The position numbers and the translations under genes are program-made. A model generated the notes under the pieces. The model made no database searches and was not told where the DNA came from. It saw nothing but the letters and a program-made list of their open reading frames with translations. 34,235 nt of DNA from an uncultured Aeromonadales bacterium (GTDB taxonomy: Bacteria; Pseudomonadota; Gammaproteobacteria; Enterobacterales; Succinivibrionaceae). Shown here piece after piece: positions 1-9,065 of the stretch. Location of the stretch: the NCBI GenBank assembly GCA_902761645.1, contig CACWLF010000015.1, positions 1-34,235 of the forward strand, read 5' to 3'. The number at the start of each line of letters is the position of its first letter. Position 1 is the first letter of the stretch.

Positions 1-150
1 CATTCTCTCATAACGTAGTTCATTAACTTTTTAAAGTTAAATCACTTAGACTAAGCAAAAGTCCATAATTTCCTAAAAGGTTATTATGGATCGTTTACTA
101 AATTTATACCGACTATTTAAATAAACCGTTCAAAATTAAAAATAAAACAA
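1..150. other. Intergenic region downstream of nudE
   Basis: AT-rich stretch with no supportable gene. It holds one inverted repeat (listed separately at 62-90). On the minus strand the last bases contain two ATG triplets, at 11-9 and 3-1, that could start the next minus-strand gene beyond the window edge. In Vibrio and Shewanella relatives cysQ lies near nudE, but nothing here identifies the next gene. Confidence 0.4.
57..90 (-). terminator. Possible terminator after nudE / end of gsp operon
   Basis: The arms TCCATAAT (62-69) and ATTATGGA (83-90) form an 8-bp stem, with a further CC/GG pair inside the loop. On the minus strand the stem is followed by CTTTTG, only four T in a row, so termination may be inefficient. 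The position just downstream of the last gene of the gpsA-gsp-nudE unit supports the call. Confidence 0.4.
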
Positions 151-702
151 CTACCAGTTTTTTAGGCTGATCGCACAGGCTAAAGCTGCCAAACAGCGTG
201 CTTCCTGAAAGTCAGGAGCTGTCAGCAGATCTTTGACCTTTGCAATCGGATAGGAAATAACATCCAGGGGTTCAGGCTCATCCCCCGTGTCTAAAACAGA
301 AGGAATCAAATCCTCTGCAAGAAGCAGACAGATAGATCCCTGAAAAAAAGAAGGAGCGGAATTTACACTGCGCAAAAAAGTAATTTTATTGGACAAATAA
401 CCAATCTCTTCCTGCAGTTCCCTTTGAGCCGCCTGCATCCAGGTTTCACCACTGTCAATTTTACCTTTAGGGAAACCCAGTTCATAACTATTGGTGCCGG
501 CACAGTATTCCTTTACCAGCAGAAGATGATCACCAAGCACTGGAACCATCATTACAGCCCCGCGGTTGCTTCCGAGCATTCTCTCGTAAAATCGTTCGAC
601 ACCGTTGGAAAACCGTAGATGGAGTTTCTCAATTTTAAAATGATCTGTACTAACCTCGATCGAACTGCTTAAAATCCGAGGTACCTGCTGCGCTTCACTC
701 AT
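151..702 (-). CDS. nudE: ADP compounds hydrolase NudE (Nudix hydrolase)
   Basis: 183-aa Nudix hydrolase. It has a complete Nudix box at residues 80-102 in the pattern G-x5-E-x7-RE-x2-EE-x-G (G80, E86, R94, E95, E98, E99, G101), whose Glu residues bind the catalytic divalent metal. The length fits E. coli NudE (186 aa), which hydrolyses ADP-ribose, Ap3A, NADH and similar compounds to nucleoside monophosphates in the cytoplasm. The ATG overlaps the gspN stop in a TAATG junction, and only a weak GGGAA lies upstream, so translation is probably coupled to gspN. nudE beside the gsp/eps operon is a known arrangement in Vibrio and Shewanella. The subfamily call rests on length, the N-terminal region and context; another ADP-sugar pyrophosphatase is possible but less likely. 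Confidence 0.88.
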   Translation of the reverse strand: MSEAQQVPRILSSSIEVSTDHFKIEKLHLRFSNGVERFYERMLGSNRGAVMMVPVLGDHLLLVKEYCAGTNSYELGFPKGKIDSGETWMQAAQRELQEEIGYLSNKITFLRSVNSAPSFFQGSICLLLAEDLIPSVLDTGDEPEPLDVISYPIAKVKDLLTAPDFQEARCLAALACAISLKNW

Positions 703-1472
703 TAATATGTGAAAGTTCCCTGATATACAATTTCATATGTTCCGGTAGGATTCATCTTACCGAACATCTGTAGCAGCATTGAAACTTCGTTCCTATGATT
801 TTCCTTAGGTTTGGCAAATGCTCTGACCACATATGCTCTGCGAGGCAAATCGTATTCCATGTTTCCGTCCAGGGAAAAGAACTCATTCTCGACTTTCATC
901 ATTTTGGCTATAAGCAGACCGTTGCGGCAATTCAGATCGATCTTGGAACTTCCCAGATCAAAATCGCCCATAGGTGTAAAGAGAACAACACCGTCAAGAC
1001 CGACATTGCCTTTTAATTTTCTGCACTTATTCATACTCATGCTGGCTTCATCGATGGATAAATCGATATTTCCATTAACTTTTACCGGTAATGAGTACTT
1101 GGCATATTTTAAGAAGTTGGCAAATGAAATTTTCATTTTTACATCTTCAAAATCATACGAACCGTCTTTGTTGAACTGAACGCTTCCTATACCGTTAAGA
1201 CCTTGCGGATCTTTCACAATCAATGTCAGCTGCTTTGTTATTAAGCCCCACAGCGAGGTATGCCAACGAATGTTCTCATATGAATATTTATCTATAGTCA
1301 AATTTGATGCTGCACCGTCAAATACAGTACCGGTAACACCTACCAAAGAAATTTCCTTTGGCAGATCAATCATTTTAATTACTTTTGCGGCCGGTGCGGT
1401 TTCAAATACAAAATATACAAAGAAGATTAGAAAAAAAGCAATTCCTAACAATACTTTGTGGATTTTCTTCAT
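702..1472 (-). CDS. gspN: Type II secretion system protein GspN
   Basis: 256-aa protein with one N-terminal membrane anchor (about residues 7-24) and a long periplasmic domain with many beta-like strands. This is the layout of GspN, the last and sometimes dispensable gene of gsp operons, thought to sit with GspC at the inner membrane near the secretin. The ATG has a GGGGAAAG ribosome-binding site just upstream, and the stop overlaps the nudE start by one base. The call rests on operon position, size and topology and on the N-terminal segment ending in ETAPA, which resembles GspN signal anchors. GspN is poorly conserved and has no catalytic motif to check. Confidence 0.85.
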   Translation of the reverse strand: MKKIHKVLLGIAFFLIFFVYFVFETAPAAKVIKMIDLPKEISLVGVTGTVFDGAASNLTIDKYSYENIRWHTSLWGLITKQLTLIVKDPQGLNGIGSVQFNKDGSYDFEDVKMKISFANFLKYAKYSLPVKVNGNIDLSIDEASMSMNKCRKLKGNVGLDGVVLFTPMGDFDLGSSKIDLNCRNGLLIAKMMKVENEFFSLDGNMEYDLPRRAYVVRAFAKPKENHRNEVSMLLQMFGKMNPTGTYEIVYQGTFTY

Positions 1473-1484
1473 TTTTTCTTTCCC

Positions 1485-1985
1485 CTAAATTCGTCCAACC
1501 AATAATCTTTTAACTGTAATGTTGCTGGAATCAATTGCATTAATGTCAATGCCATCTACATAAATAGCATATTTGTTTTCTAAATCCTGTAAAAATCCGA
1601 ACAGATCGACAGAATCAATTTTTTCAATTTCAATGCTGACGGCTTTCTTGCCTGATTTCACCATTTTGTTAACAGTTATACCATAGTCTTTGGCAACTTT
1701 ATCTATTGCAGACTCGATACTGATGCTCAGGTCAACCGGCACACTGTTTGTGTTTGTTTTTTGTGCTGTAGAATAACTTGCAATAGTATGGTAATCCTTT
1801 TCATATCGCTGTGCTTTGGCCTGCAACGTTGAAATTCTGGCCTGAACAGGATAAACAAAAATAAAATAACCCAATACAACAGTTACAACTACCATGACCG
1901 CAACGGCAATTTTACGTTCAGAATCACTCATTGTCTGCCAGCGTTTATCAAGATTTCTGAGGAATTCTATGATTTTTCTTTTCAT
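1485..1985 (-). CDS. gspM: Type II secretion system assembly protein GspM
   Basis: 166-aa bitopic inner-membrane protein: a short cytoplasmic N-terminus containing a WQTMSDSERK motif typical of GspM/PilO-like proteins, a membrane helix at about residues 25-46, a helical stretch, then a small ferredoxin-like periplasmic domain. GspM pairs with GspL to anchor the GspE ATPase at the platform. It starts 1 nt after the gspL stop and ends 12 nt before gspN. Family identification is helped strongly by position, since GspM sequences diverge quickly. Confidence 0.92.
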   Translation of the reverse strand: MKRKIIEFLRNLDKRWQTMSDSERKIAVAVMVVVTVVLGYFIFVYPVQARISTLQAKAQRYEKDYHTIASYSTAQKTNTNSVPVDLSISIESAIDKVAKDYGITVNKMVKSGKKAVSIEIEKIDSVDLFGFLQDLENKYAIYVDGIDINAIDSSNITVKRLLVGRI

Positions 1986-1986
1986 T

Positions 1987-3171
1987 TTACTTTGCCTCTT
2001 TAACCACTAAATTAACAGTCTTTATGCCGTTCTTGACACTGATTCCACCGTAATCAGACTCATAACCCAACGTTTGGAAGGACTTCTTTATATCCTCGAC
2101 GTTATCCAGATTTTTATATATCAATCTGAATCTGTAGGTGCGCTGTCTGCGATCGTAAGAAAAAGTCTGCAACTGTACCTTGCTGTTAAAACTGCCCGCC
2201 ACATCAGCCATATGATGAACAAAACTCTCATCTTCGGAAGTTCCTGTATCGACCTTCTGGTTTGTAATCTGCTTAAACTGCAGAATAGGATTTGAAACGT
2301 TTGTCACAGAAGGAAACTTGGTTTTAAATATTTTTTTAACATCCGCACGCAGAGTTGTTGTTTTCTTTTCAAGCTGAACCCAATCCATAATCAGAGCCGC
2401 ATAAGATACCAACATCACTGCTGCAACTGCAATCCCGACCTTGTACCATGGGCGCATCAAAGGATGCTTCCAGATAAAACTTCCGGAAGACTGTATCAGT
2501 CCCGTAGGTGTAACCTTGCTTGCAAGAGCTCCTTTTGCAATTGCTCCCATAGGAAGAGGAACCAGTCCGTACACCTTGTCAGCAGGCCAAGGAAGTTCCG
2601 ACATACAGTAAAAAATAGGCATCTCGCCACCTATTTTGAAATACTGCTTGGCAAGTTTGGTACTCATAACCATACCGGAGTTCTTTTCATTTCTGAAAAT
2701 AAGTTCTCCGTCCAAATCCAGAAACGATATACGTTTTTCAACAAATGGAAGGGTAAAACAGTCAATTGTATACTTGGAAGGGTGAAGATCTCTTGACTCG
2801 AAAATTTTTTTGACTTCATCAAAAAATGATTTTTCATAAGCCATCACATCAACTTTATGGCCCTTCGCCTCAAGAACAACAATTTCCAAATCATCAGTAT
2901 CACTGGAAACCTCGGATTCTATCATGAAAGGAATCGAATCCTTCATATTCTGATTATATTTCTTAGGATATTCAATCTGTTTGAAAAAGAACTTGCTGCA
3001 TGGCAGCACCACAATCAAATCAAGAGAATAATAAGCGGAAAGATTACCTAATTCTTCTATTCCTTTTAAAGTTCCACATTGAATAATACTGTTGTCACGA
3101 TCTTCTATTACGGCATAATTAACCGCACCCGTCAATGAAACATCCAGACGAATCACTAAATGCTGACTCAT
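1987..3171 (-). CDS. gspL: Type II secretion system protein GspL
   Basis: 394-aa protein with an actin-like cytoplasmic domain (about residues 1-235), one membrane helix (about 242-263) and a periplasmic ferredoxin-like domain. In the T2SS the cytoplasmic part binds the N-terminal domain of GspE, and the periplasmic part pairs with GspM. The cytoplasmic domain starts with LVIRLD and contains the LPWPADKVYGLVPLP region typical of GspL/EpsL. The ATG overlaps the gspK stop in an ATGA junction, so the genes are translationally coupled. Confidence 0.93.
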   Translation of the reverse strand: MSQHLVIRLDVSLTGAVNYAVIEDRDNSIIQCGTLKGIEELGNLSAYYSLDLIVVLPCSKFFFKQIEYPKKYNQNMKDSIPFMIESEVSSDTDDLEIVVLEAKGHKVDVMAYEKSFFDEVKKIFESRDLHPSKYTIDCFTLPFVEKRISFLDLDGELIFRNEKNSGMVMSTKLAKQYFKIGGEMPIFYCMSELPWPADKVYGLVPLPMGAIAKGALASKVTPTGLIQSSGSFIWKHPLMRPWYKVGIAVAAVMLVSYAALIMDWVQLEKKTTTLRADVKKIFKTKFPSVTNVSNPILQFKQITNQKVDTGTSEDESFVHHMADVAGSFNSKVQLQTFSYDRRQRTYRFRLIYKNLDNVEDIKKSFQTLGYESDYGGISVKNGIKTVNLVVKEAK

Positions 3172-4169
3172 TCAAGTCCTCCGTATTCTCTTTTATATAA
3201 TTCTACGTAACGGTTCTTGCGTTTGTAGAAAGATTTATAAATAACAGTTGTATTGTTATACTCCACCTTAGTAACACCACTAAAATAACCGGAGTTAACC
3301 ATTAAAATACTATTGAAAAACGCCTTGTTTTTACTGGTAATTCTACCTTTAACCTGATCTAAATTTAAAAACTGACTTGTTGATGTCCATCCGTTCATTT
3401 CACGCTGTTCGATTATTTCCAGCGCATCCTCCACAGTCATGTTATCATCCACAAACAATGCCGCTAACAGCGGAGATCTAAATTTAGTCATTGTATTAAC
3501 ATTAATTTTCAATTCATTTGTATTTAAAGCACATAAATAAGGAGATATGCGTCGATAAATACTTGCCGACATGCCTTTCACAGCTCTGATCTCGCTAACA
3601 TCACTTATAAAGGCATTCGGTATCAGAAACGGATACGGCAGTCCGCGGTAATACTGATCCTCCGCACCGAACGGCAGCGTATTTGAATCGGTATCAATCA
3701 TATCGGTAATCGAATCCGCAACCTCTTCTGCATTATCAGCCGGAATCTGCAGATATACCATTAAACGATAGAGCACATCCCTGACCAGATTTATTTTCTT
3801 CTCGTTCTCATCACGCGAGGTATAAAGAGAATTTCCCAGAGAATTTAAATTAAGACAGGCATAATCATCTTGAAGATATCCTCTGATAGTTCCCCCGTCC
3901 ACTTCGAAACTGCGCTCCGGTGAAGCCCAGTAGCCGCTTAAATTAACAGTATTATGATTATCTTCAAAGTCCTGGTGCAGTACGCGGGCCGCAAGTTCCT
4001 CTGAACCGACTCCGTACCATTTCGCCTGAATACCGTTAACGAAATTTGCTGTACGCAGAAATTCACTGTTGTATTTCACGGTTATGTTAGTAGAAACAAT
4101 TACCATCACTGATAAAATCAGCAGCACAACAATAATCGCTGAACCTTTGCTATCCCTGCTTTTACTCAT
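3168..4169 (-). CDS. gspK: Type II secretion minor pseudopilin GspK
   Basis: 333-aa minor pseudopilin, placed at the tip of the pseudopilus with GspI and GspJ. I chose the ATG at 4169 rather than the in-frame ATG at 4214. It gives a short leader, MSKSRDSKG, cleaved before Ser, followed by the hydrophobic segment SAIIVVLLIL. As is normal for GspK, the mature residue 5 is not Glu. The C-terminal part contains helix-hairpin-helix-like segments (VNTMT, NGWTS) and the large alpha domain that makes GspK the longest pseudopilin. The start overlaps the gspJ stop by 8 nt (ATGAGTAA) and the end overlaps gspL. Confidence 0.93.
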   Translation of the reverse strand: MSKSRDSKGSAIIVVLLILSVMVIVSTNITVKYNSEFLRTANFVNGIQAKWYGVGSEELAARVLHQDFEDNHNTVNLSGYWASPERSFEVDGGTIRGYLQDDYACLNLNSLGNSLYTSRDENEKKINLVRDVLYRLMVYLQIPADNAEEVADSITDMIDTDSNTLPFGAEDQYYRGLPYPFLIPNAFISDVSEIRAVKGMSASIYRRISPYLCALNTNELKINVNTMTKFRSPLLAALFVDDNMTVEDALEIIEQREMNGWTSTSQFLNLDQVKGRITSKNKAFFNSILMVNSGYFSGVTKVEYNNTTVIYKSFYKRKNRYVELYKREYGGLE

Positions 4170-4764
4170 CACGCAACACCATATAAACTCTTTGAATCTT
4201 ACCGTAATCATCAAGAGTTATAGAAAACAACACTCCTGCCGGCACAGTGCCTTCTCTTGCAAATTCAGACCAATCCTTGGCATTTCTGGCATTTTTAAAC
4301 TTTAACTCAAACCTTGAAACACCGGTGATCAATGTTTCCCATGCCGGAGGCCGATCCTCTATCGGATCCTGGCGATCGTAGGTACCGCGCTGCAGTTCTC
4401 CATCTTTCAAGCGATACGCAACACGCTGCAGTTCGCTTCTGTTAAGCATTGCACCCGGGTTTAATAAACTGTTTCTGACAAACTCAATACCCCAGTCATC
4501 AGAATTTAAAATATTCTTGGCTGCCCAGACATATCTTCGAACACCCTGCGACGGGTAGCGGTTGTTTCGATGTGCCATCTGTGAAAAGTCACGATCCACT
4601 ATCATAAAAGTTTTTTGAATGGCAGCCAGACGATCAATTCTTCTTCCTGATACTTCATCAGTTTGTACAGCACTCTGCAGCACCTGATATGATCCGGTGG
4701 CCAGAATTGCAAAAATGAAGATACTTACCAATACCTCTACAAGAGTAAAACCGCTATTTTTCAT
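4162..4764 (-). CDS. gspJ: Type II secretion minor pseudopilin GspJ
   Basis: 200-aa minor pseudopilin with a classic class-III leader, MKNSG cleaved before FTLVEVLVSIFIF, with Glu at mature position 5. The body carries the DRDFSQMAHR and RPPAWETLI segments typical of GspJ. GspJ forms the pseudopilus tip with GspI and GspK and is processed and N-methylated by a prepilin peptidase that is not in this window. The ATG overlaps the gspI stop (ATGA). Confidence 0.95.
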   Translation of the reverse strand: MKNSGFTLVEVLVSIFIFAILATGSYQVLQSAVQTDEVSGRRIDRLAAIQKTFMIVDRDFSQMAHRNNRYPSQGVRRYVWAAKNILNSDDWGIEFVRNSLLNPGAMLNRSELQRVAYRLKDGELQRGTYDRQDPIEDRPPAWETLITGVSRFELKFKNARNAKDWSEFAREGTVPAGVLFSITLDDYGKIQRVYMVLRDE

Positions 4765-5141
4765 TGTTTTGTATATACATATGTGCGAATCGTAACAATG
4801 GGATCATCATACTTTTTGGTTTCATGAACCTGCATATCAATGGCCATGAGAGCATCATCTCCCGTTTCTATTGCCTGATAACGGTAGTACCATGTTCGAT
4901 CTGCTAATTTTTCTTCTCCGGTAACCCACGATTTTGAAGGCAATACATTGCGCATCTTTAATTCTGTCAATTGATTGTCAGCAACAAAGGTGGCGAAGGT
5001 TTTATTTTCCAGCAACTGCAAACCGAAAACCTGGTTGTTCATGGATGACAGCAAAGCAACGCTCACCATGGAAAATACAGCCAAAGCAACCAGTACTTCC
5101 AGAATTGTCATACCGCGATAACTAGAAAGTTTCCGTTTCAT
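4761..5141 (-). CDS. gspI: Type II secretion minor pseudopilin GspI
   Basis: 126-aa minor pseudopilin. I chose the ATG at 5141 over the ATG at 5216 because it gives the short leader MKRKLSSYRG before MTILEVLVALAVF and has a GAGG ribosome-binding site 8 nt upstream. The longer reading would lie inside gspH and give a 35-residue leader. GspI is thought to nucleate the pseudopilus with J and K. The gene overlaps the end of gspH by 20 nt and the start of gspJ by 4 nt. Confidence 0.93.
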   Translation of the reverse strand: MKRKLSSYRGMTILEVLVALAVFSMVSVALLSSMNNQVFGLQLLENKTFATFVADNQLTELKMRNVLPSKSWVTGEEKLADRTWYYRYQAIETGDDALMAIDMQVHETKKYDDPIVTIRTYVYTKQ

Positions 5142-5763
5142 TGTCCGATCCTCTAACAAGGGTAATGCGGCCGTTCTCCTGAGCAGAAATGGTGTATTCC
5201 TCATTAACCTCTTCATTTTTTAATTTCAGAGTAAACGGTGTCAGTTCCATTGAAGGGTAAAAGAAAACCTGAGGTCTTTCCTTAACATCAAATTTTGACG
5301 TCAGAGATTCTCTTTTAAAACCAGCAGTCGTGCTGCCGGTCTGATAGCCTATCCCCCCAACCTGAAGTTCCACTTTGACACCTTCCGGCCACCTGTATTT
5401 GCTTTTAATCTGGGTCAGTTTCTTTTCAGCCCAGTTATAATTTTCATAGTTGTCTATCTGACGAATAATTTGACTGATAATATCATCACCCTGAAACAAG
5501 GACGGATCATCGGGACGTTCCCTTTGCATGATCTGCATTTTTTCATTGGTAAAATAAACGCCTATCACCTGACTTTCCACCATTGCCTGTTCAGATATAT
5601 AAGCAAAGGTTCGTGCATAGCGGTGGCACAAATCATCAAAGGTATTCGAATCATTGCCTTTCGAAGGCACAGCCAGCATCACCGTGGACGCCGCCAGCCC
5701 CATAAGAAGAACCACCACCAGAATTTCTAATAAAGAAAAACCTTTAACCTGCAACTTAACCAT
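5122..5763 (-). CDS. gspH: Type II secretion minor pseudopilin GspH
   Basis: 213-aa minor pseudopilin with leader MVKLQVKG cleaved before FSLLEILVVVLLMG, Glu at mature position 5. The globular part is a GspH/FimT-type domain. It links the tip complex to the GspG filament. The ATG overlaps the gspG stop in a TAATG junction with no clear Shine-Dalgarno, so translation probably depends on ribosomes finishing gspG, which would keep minor pseudopilins scarcer than GspG. Confidence 0.93.
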   Translation of the reverse strand: MVKLQVKGFSLLEILVVVLLMGLAASTVMLAVPSKGNDSNTFDDLCHRYARTFAYISEQAMVESQVIGVYFTNEKMQIMQRERPDDPSLFQGDDIISQIIRQIDNYENYNWAEKKLTQIKSKYRWPEGVKVELQVGGIGYQTGSTTAGFKRESLTSKFDVKERPQVFFYPSMELTPFTLKLKNEEVNEEYTISAQENGRITLVRGSDNETETF

Positions 5764-6209
5764 TAATAATCGTCATCATCCCCTTCAGAATCAGACTTCC
5801 AGTTACCAATATCATCATCTGTACCGTCTTCCTGATCCGGTCCATAAGAATAAATATCATAGCTGTCAGGATTATGAACACCAGGATTTGCATACTGATA
5901 TTTATTACCCCATGGATCATCAGGCAATTCCTGCACATATCCGCCCTTTTTCCAGTTCTTAGGAACCGGTGCGGCAACAGGTTTCTTGACTAAAGCCTTC
6001 AATCCCTGTTCCGTGGTAGGGTAACGGCTGTTATCTAATTTATATAAATCCAGCGACTGCTGAATATTCTTAATATCTATCTTTGATTTGCGAATTTCAG
6101 CATCCGCTTTTGAACCCATTACGTTAAAAGATACAATTGATGCAAGCATACCCATAATTACCACTACTACCATTATTTCGAGCAGGGTAAATCCTGATTG
6201 TTTTTTCAT
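5763..6209 (-). CDS. gspG: Type II secretion major pseudopilin GspG
   Basis: 148-aa major pseudopilin: leader MKKQSG cleaved before FTLLEIMVVVVIMG, then the conserved DLYKLDN and DPWGNKYQY segments. The C-terminal GTDDDIGNW loop carries the acidic residues that bind calcium in GspG proteins. Unusually it ends in an extra acidic tail (SDSEGDDDDY). A strong AAAGGAG ribosome-binding site 5 nt before the ATG, preceded by a 21-nt gap after gspF, fits the need for much more GspG than its neighbours. Identification is secure. Confidence 0.97.
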   Translation of the reverse strand: MKKQSGFTLLEIMVVVVIMGMLASIVSFNVMGSKADAEIRKSKIDIKNIQQSLDLYKLDNSRYPTTEQGLKALVKKPVAAPVPKNWKKGGYVQELPDDPWGNKYQYANPGVHNPDSYDIYSYGPDQEDGTDDDIGNWKSDSEGDDDDY

Positions 6210-6230
6210 TTATACTCCTTTATTAAAATT

Positions 6231-7445
6231 TTATACCATACTGTTCATCTTGAGGATCGGTTCAAGAATTGAAAGTACAATAAACAATACAACGGTTGCC
6301 ATGGAAACAATTAAAAGCGGTTCAAACACGCTTAACGCCATGCTAACCTGCCGTTCAAACTCATTATCCTGGTTATCAGCAGATCTGATAAGCATATTAT
6401 CAAGTTCACCGGACTTTTCACCTGATGCAATCATGTGAATCATCATTGGCGGGAACAACTTTGTTCTGTCAAGCGCCACCTTGAGGGACGAGCCTTCACG
6501 CACCAGATCAGTTGCTTCTGCAATTTTGGTTTTTGCATACTCATTGCCGAGAACATCACCGCTTATTTTCAGACTTTCAAGCAACGGCACAGCCGAAGAA
6601 TTCAAAATAGCCAGAGTTCTGGCAAAACGGGCAGTATTTATGCCTCTGCTTACTCTTCCAATTACAGGAAGCTTCAAAATCAAACTGTGAAATCTCAGTA
6701 AATTCTGACGTTTGGTAATCCATAATCTAAAAAGGACAATCAATCCTACGATTGCAATCAGAATAAAGAATCCGTAATTTTTCAAAAAGTCACTCACGAT
6801 AATCAATACCTGGGTTGAAGTAGGCAGTTCCTGTTTCAGATATACAAACTGTGCAATAACCTTTGGAACAACACTTGTAAGAAGAATTGTTATGACAGTA
6901 ACGGCAACCAGAGTCAGAATAACAGGATAGATCATAGCCTGAAGAATCTTGCTCTTGATACCCTGGCGTCTTTCACTGTAATCGGCAAGACGCAACAATA
7001 CAGTATCAAGATGACCGGATTTTTCACCTGCCGCAACCATTGAACGGTACAGGGAATCGAAAACCTTTGGAAACTGAGCCATTGAATCCGCCAGTGTATG
7101 ACCTTCCAGAACCTTGTTACGAACAGCGGAAATAATTGTACGATGCTGATTGTTTTCACACTGATCAGCTACAGCCTTGAGAGCCTCTTCTATCGGTATG
7201 GATGCGGCAACCAAAGTTGCCAGCTGTCTGGTAATTAGTGTTAAATAGGAAAGCTTGATAGTCGGCTGGAAAAAGGAAATTTTTTCCTGACTTGTCTTCA
7301 TCTTCTTGGTTGACTCGATCACATCAAGAGGCACCAGATCCATTTCACGCAAAGCATTGCGGATCTGCCGGGCGTTATCACCTTCCCGGATACCTGTAAC
7401 AGTCTTTCCTGATTTATCAATAGCAGTATATGAATATGACGCCAT
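6231..7445 (-). CDS. gspF: Type II secretion inner-membrane platform protein GspF
   Basis: 404-aa polytopic inner-membrane protein made of two GspF/PilC domains, each with a cytoplasmic helical bundle ahead of membrane helices, with a final helix near residues 375-395. Conserved marks include LITRQLATLVAA, SMVAAGEKSGHLD and its second copy MIASGEKSGELD. GspF is the core of the platform that the GspE motor acts on. The start is the ATG at 7445 (MASYSYTAID), 2 nt after the gspE stop; the upstream TTG at 7451 would overlap that stop without reason. Confidence 0.97.
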   Translation of the reverse strand: MASYSYTAIDKSGKTVTGIREGDNARQIRNALREMDLVPLDVIESTKKMKTSQEKISFFQPTIKLSYLTLITRQLATLVAASIPIEEALKAVADQCENNQHRTIISAVRNKVLEGHTLADSMAQFPKVFDSLYRSMVAAGEKSGHLDTVLLRLADYSERRQGIKSKILQAMIYPVILTLVAVTVITILLTSVVPKVIAQFVYLKQELPTSTQVLIIVSDFLKNYGFFILIAIVGLIVLFRLWITKRQNLLRFHSLILKLPVIGRVSRGINTARFARTLAILNSSAVPLLESLKISGDVLGNEYAKTKIAEATDLVREGSSLKVALDRTKLFPPMMIHMIASGEKSGELDNMLIRSADNQDNEFERQVSMALSVFEPLLIVSMATVVLFIVLSILEPILKMNSMV

Positions 7446-7447
7446 AA

Positions 7448-9064
7448 TCAATTATCTCTTGCAACGCGCAACACTTCTTCCACGGTTGTTTTTCCTTGTA
7501 AAACCTTATTCATACCATCCTGCTTTATGCTAGGAGTATAAGGTCGGATAAGATTTTCAATATAAAGTTCACCTTTGGCTTCGTTGATACTTTCACGAAC
7601 CTCGTTATTCACTAAAAGCAATTCATGAATTCCGGTTCTTCCTTTGTAGCCTGTATTGTTACAGGCCTTGCAGCCGACAGGACGATATAAATACACATCT
7701 TCGCCGGTACTGATACCAACCATTTCCTTTTCTTTGGCTGTAGCCTTGTATTTTTCCTTGCACTCAGGACATAAGGTTCTTACCAGACGCTGAGCCAGTA
7801 CACCTAGAAGTGTCGATGACAGAAGGAAAGGTTCAATACCCATGTCACGAAGTCTTGTAATTGCACCGATAGCCGTATTGGTGTGAAGTGTTGACAGTAC
7901 AAGGTGACCTGTCAAGGATGCCTGAACGGCAATTTCCGCAGTTTCAGTATCACGGATTTCTCCAACCATTACCACATCAGGGTCCTGACGCAGAATCGCC
8001 CTTAAACCGCGGGCAAACGTCATATCAACTTTGGCATTAACCTGTGTCTGACCAACTCCCTCAAGATCATACTCAATAGGATCCTCTACAGTCATAACAT
8101 TTAGCGCCTTGGTATCAACGTTTGACAAGGCAGCATACAGAGTTGTGGATTTACCGGAACCTGTAGGTCCTGTAACAAGAATTATTCCATGAGGCTTTCT
8201 GATAATGGACTGAATTTTCTCTCTGTTATCCTCAGTCATTCCCAGATCAGCCAATTCCAAATGAACAGCGTTTTTGTCAAGGAGACGCAATACAACGCGT
8301 TCACCATGACTGGACGGTAACGTTGACACGCGGACGTCGACAGCTCTGCCGCCGATTCTTAAGGTAATACGACCATCCTGAGGTACACGCTTTTCTGCAA
8401 TATCCAGTTTGGCCATAACTTTAATACGGGATATCAGAAGAGGTCCCATCTGGCGCGGCTGACGCATTATTTCCTTCAAAATACCGTCAACGCGGAAACG
8501 GATTACCAGTTCCTTTTCGTAGCACTCAACATGAACATCCGAAGCTCCTTCCTTGATCGCTTCACTTAACATTGCATTAATCAAACGGATTATAGGAGCA
8601 TCATCCTCCGATTCAAGCAAATCCTCAGATGACGAACCGAGGTCTTCCGCAATTGAGAAGAAATCAACCTCGCTTCCGATATCATTCATCAGCTGCTTGG
8701 CTTCATTGCTGTCCAGTTGGTATGTCTTAGTCAGGATTTCATTAAATTGCTGAGCTTCAACCTGCTTAACTTCAAAATCCAAACCGACATGACGGATTAC
8801 CTCAAGCAGTTCCTGCTGAGTCAAATCCTTGGTGGTATAAATTACAGTTTCACCATGTTCATTTTTACCGATTGCAAGAGTGTGTTCCTTGGCATAGGAA
8901 AAATCAAATCGATGTCCGATTTTTTCTTTTTCATCAGCTGCATCGTCATTTCTGCTGTCTACAGTATGTTCATCAGGAGCTCCGGCAACATCAGCCGTAC
9001 TTTCTTGAAGATCAGTAGCTATCTGCTCATTTTCATCGGTTCGGACTAAATTATCTTCTGTCAT
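7448..9064 (-). CDS. gspE: Type II secretion ATPase GspE
   Basis: 538-aa hexameric motor ATPase of the T2SS. Seen in order: an acidic extension (residues 1-50), the N1E-like domain that docks on GspL, the [19 protein letters not shown] linker region near 148-166, Walker A GPTGSGKS (299-306), Asp box (about 324-333), Walker B (about 360-371), His box [11 protein letters not shown] (about 386-396), and a zinc-type tetracysteine module (C432, C435, C465, C468). The segment [13 protein letters not shown] is highly conserved with Vibrio EpsE. The N-terminus is about 35 residues longer than I recall for EpsE. It lies between gspD (1-nt gap) and gspF (2-nt gap). Confidence 0.98.
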   Translation of the reverse strand: MTEDNLVRTDENEQIATDLQESTADVAGAPDEHTVDSRNDDAADEKEKIGHRFDFSYAKEHTLAIGKNEHGETVIYTTKDLTQQELLEVIRHVGLDFEVKQVEAQQFNEILTKTYQLDSNEAKQLMNDIGSEVDFFSIAEDLGSSSEDLLESEDDAPIIRLINAMLSEAIKEGASDVHVECYEKELVIRFRVDGILKEIMRQPRQMGPLLISRIKVMAKLDIAEKRVPQDGRITLRIGGRAVDVRVSTLPSSHGERVVLRLLDKNAVHLELADLGMTEDNREKIQSIIRKPHGIILVTGPTGSGKSTTLYAALSNVDTKALNVMTVEDPIEYDLEGVGQTQVNAKVDMTFARGLRAILRQDPDVVMVGEIRDTETAEIAVQASLTGHLVLSTLHTNTAIGAITRLRDMGIEPFLLSSTLLGVLAQRLVRTLCPECKEKYKATAKEKEMVGISTGEDVYLYRPVGCKACNNTGYKGRTGIHELLLVNNEVRESINEAKGELYIENLIRPYTPSIKQDGMNKVLQGKTTVEEVLRVARDN

Positions 9065-9065
9065 A

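Noticed and set aside
811-1179. 122-codon plus-strand open frame opposite gspN
   Set aside because: Fully antisense to gspN, without recognisable domains; plus-strand genes are otherwise absent from the window.
4170-4214. Longer N-terminus of GspK from the ATG at 4214
   Set aside because: It would give an overlong leader before the prepilin cleavage site and run deeper into gspJ; the ATG at 4169 gives a normal leader.
5142-5216. Longer N-terminus of GspI from the ATG at 5216
   Set aside because: The extension is gspH sequence in another frame, and the ATG at 5141 has its own ribosome-binding site and a normal leader.
7446-7451. TTG start for gspF
   Set aside because: It overlaps the gspE stop; the ATG at 7445 matches the family N-terminus.
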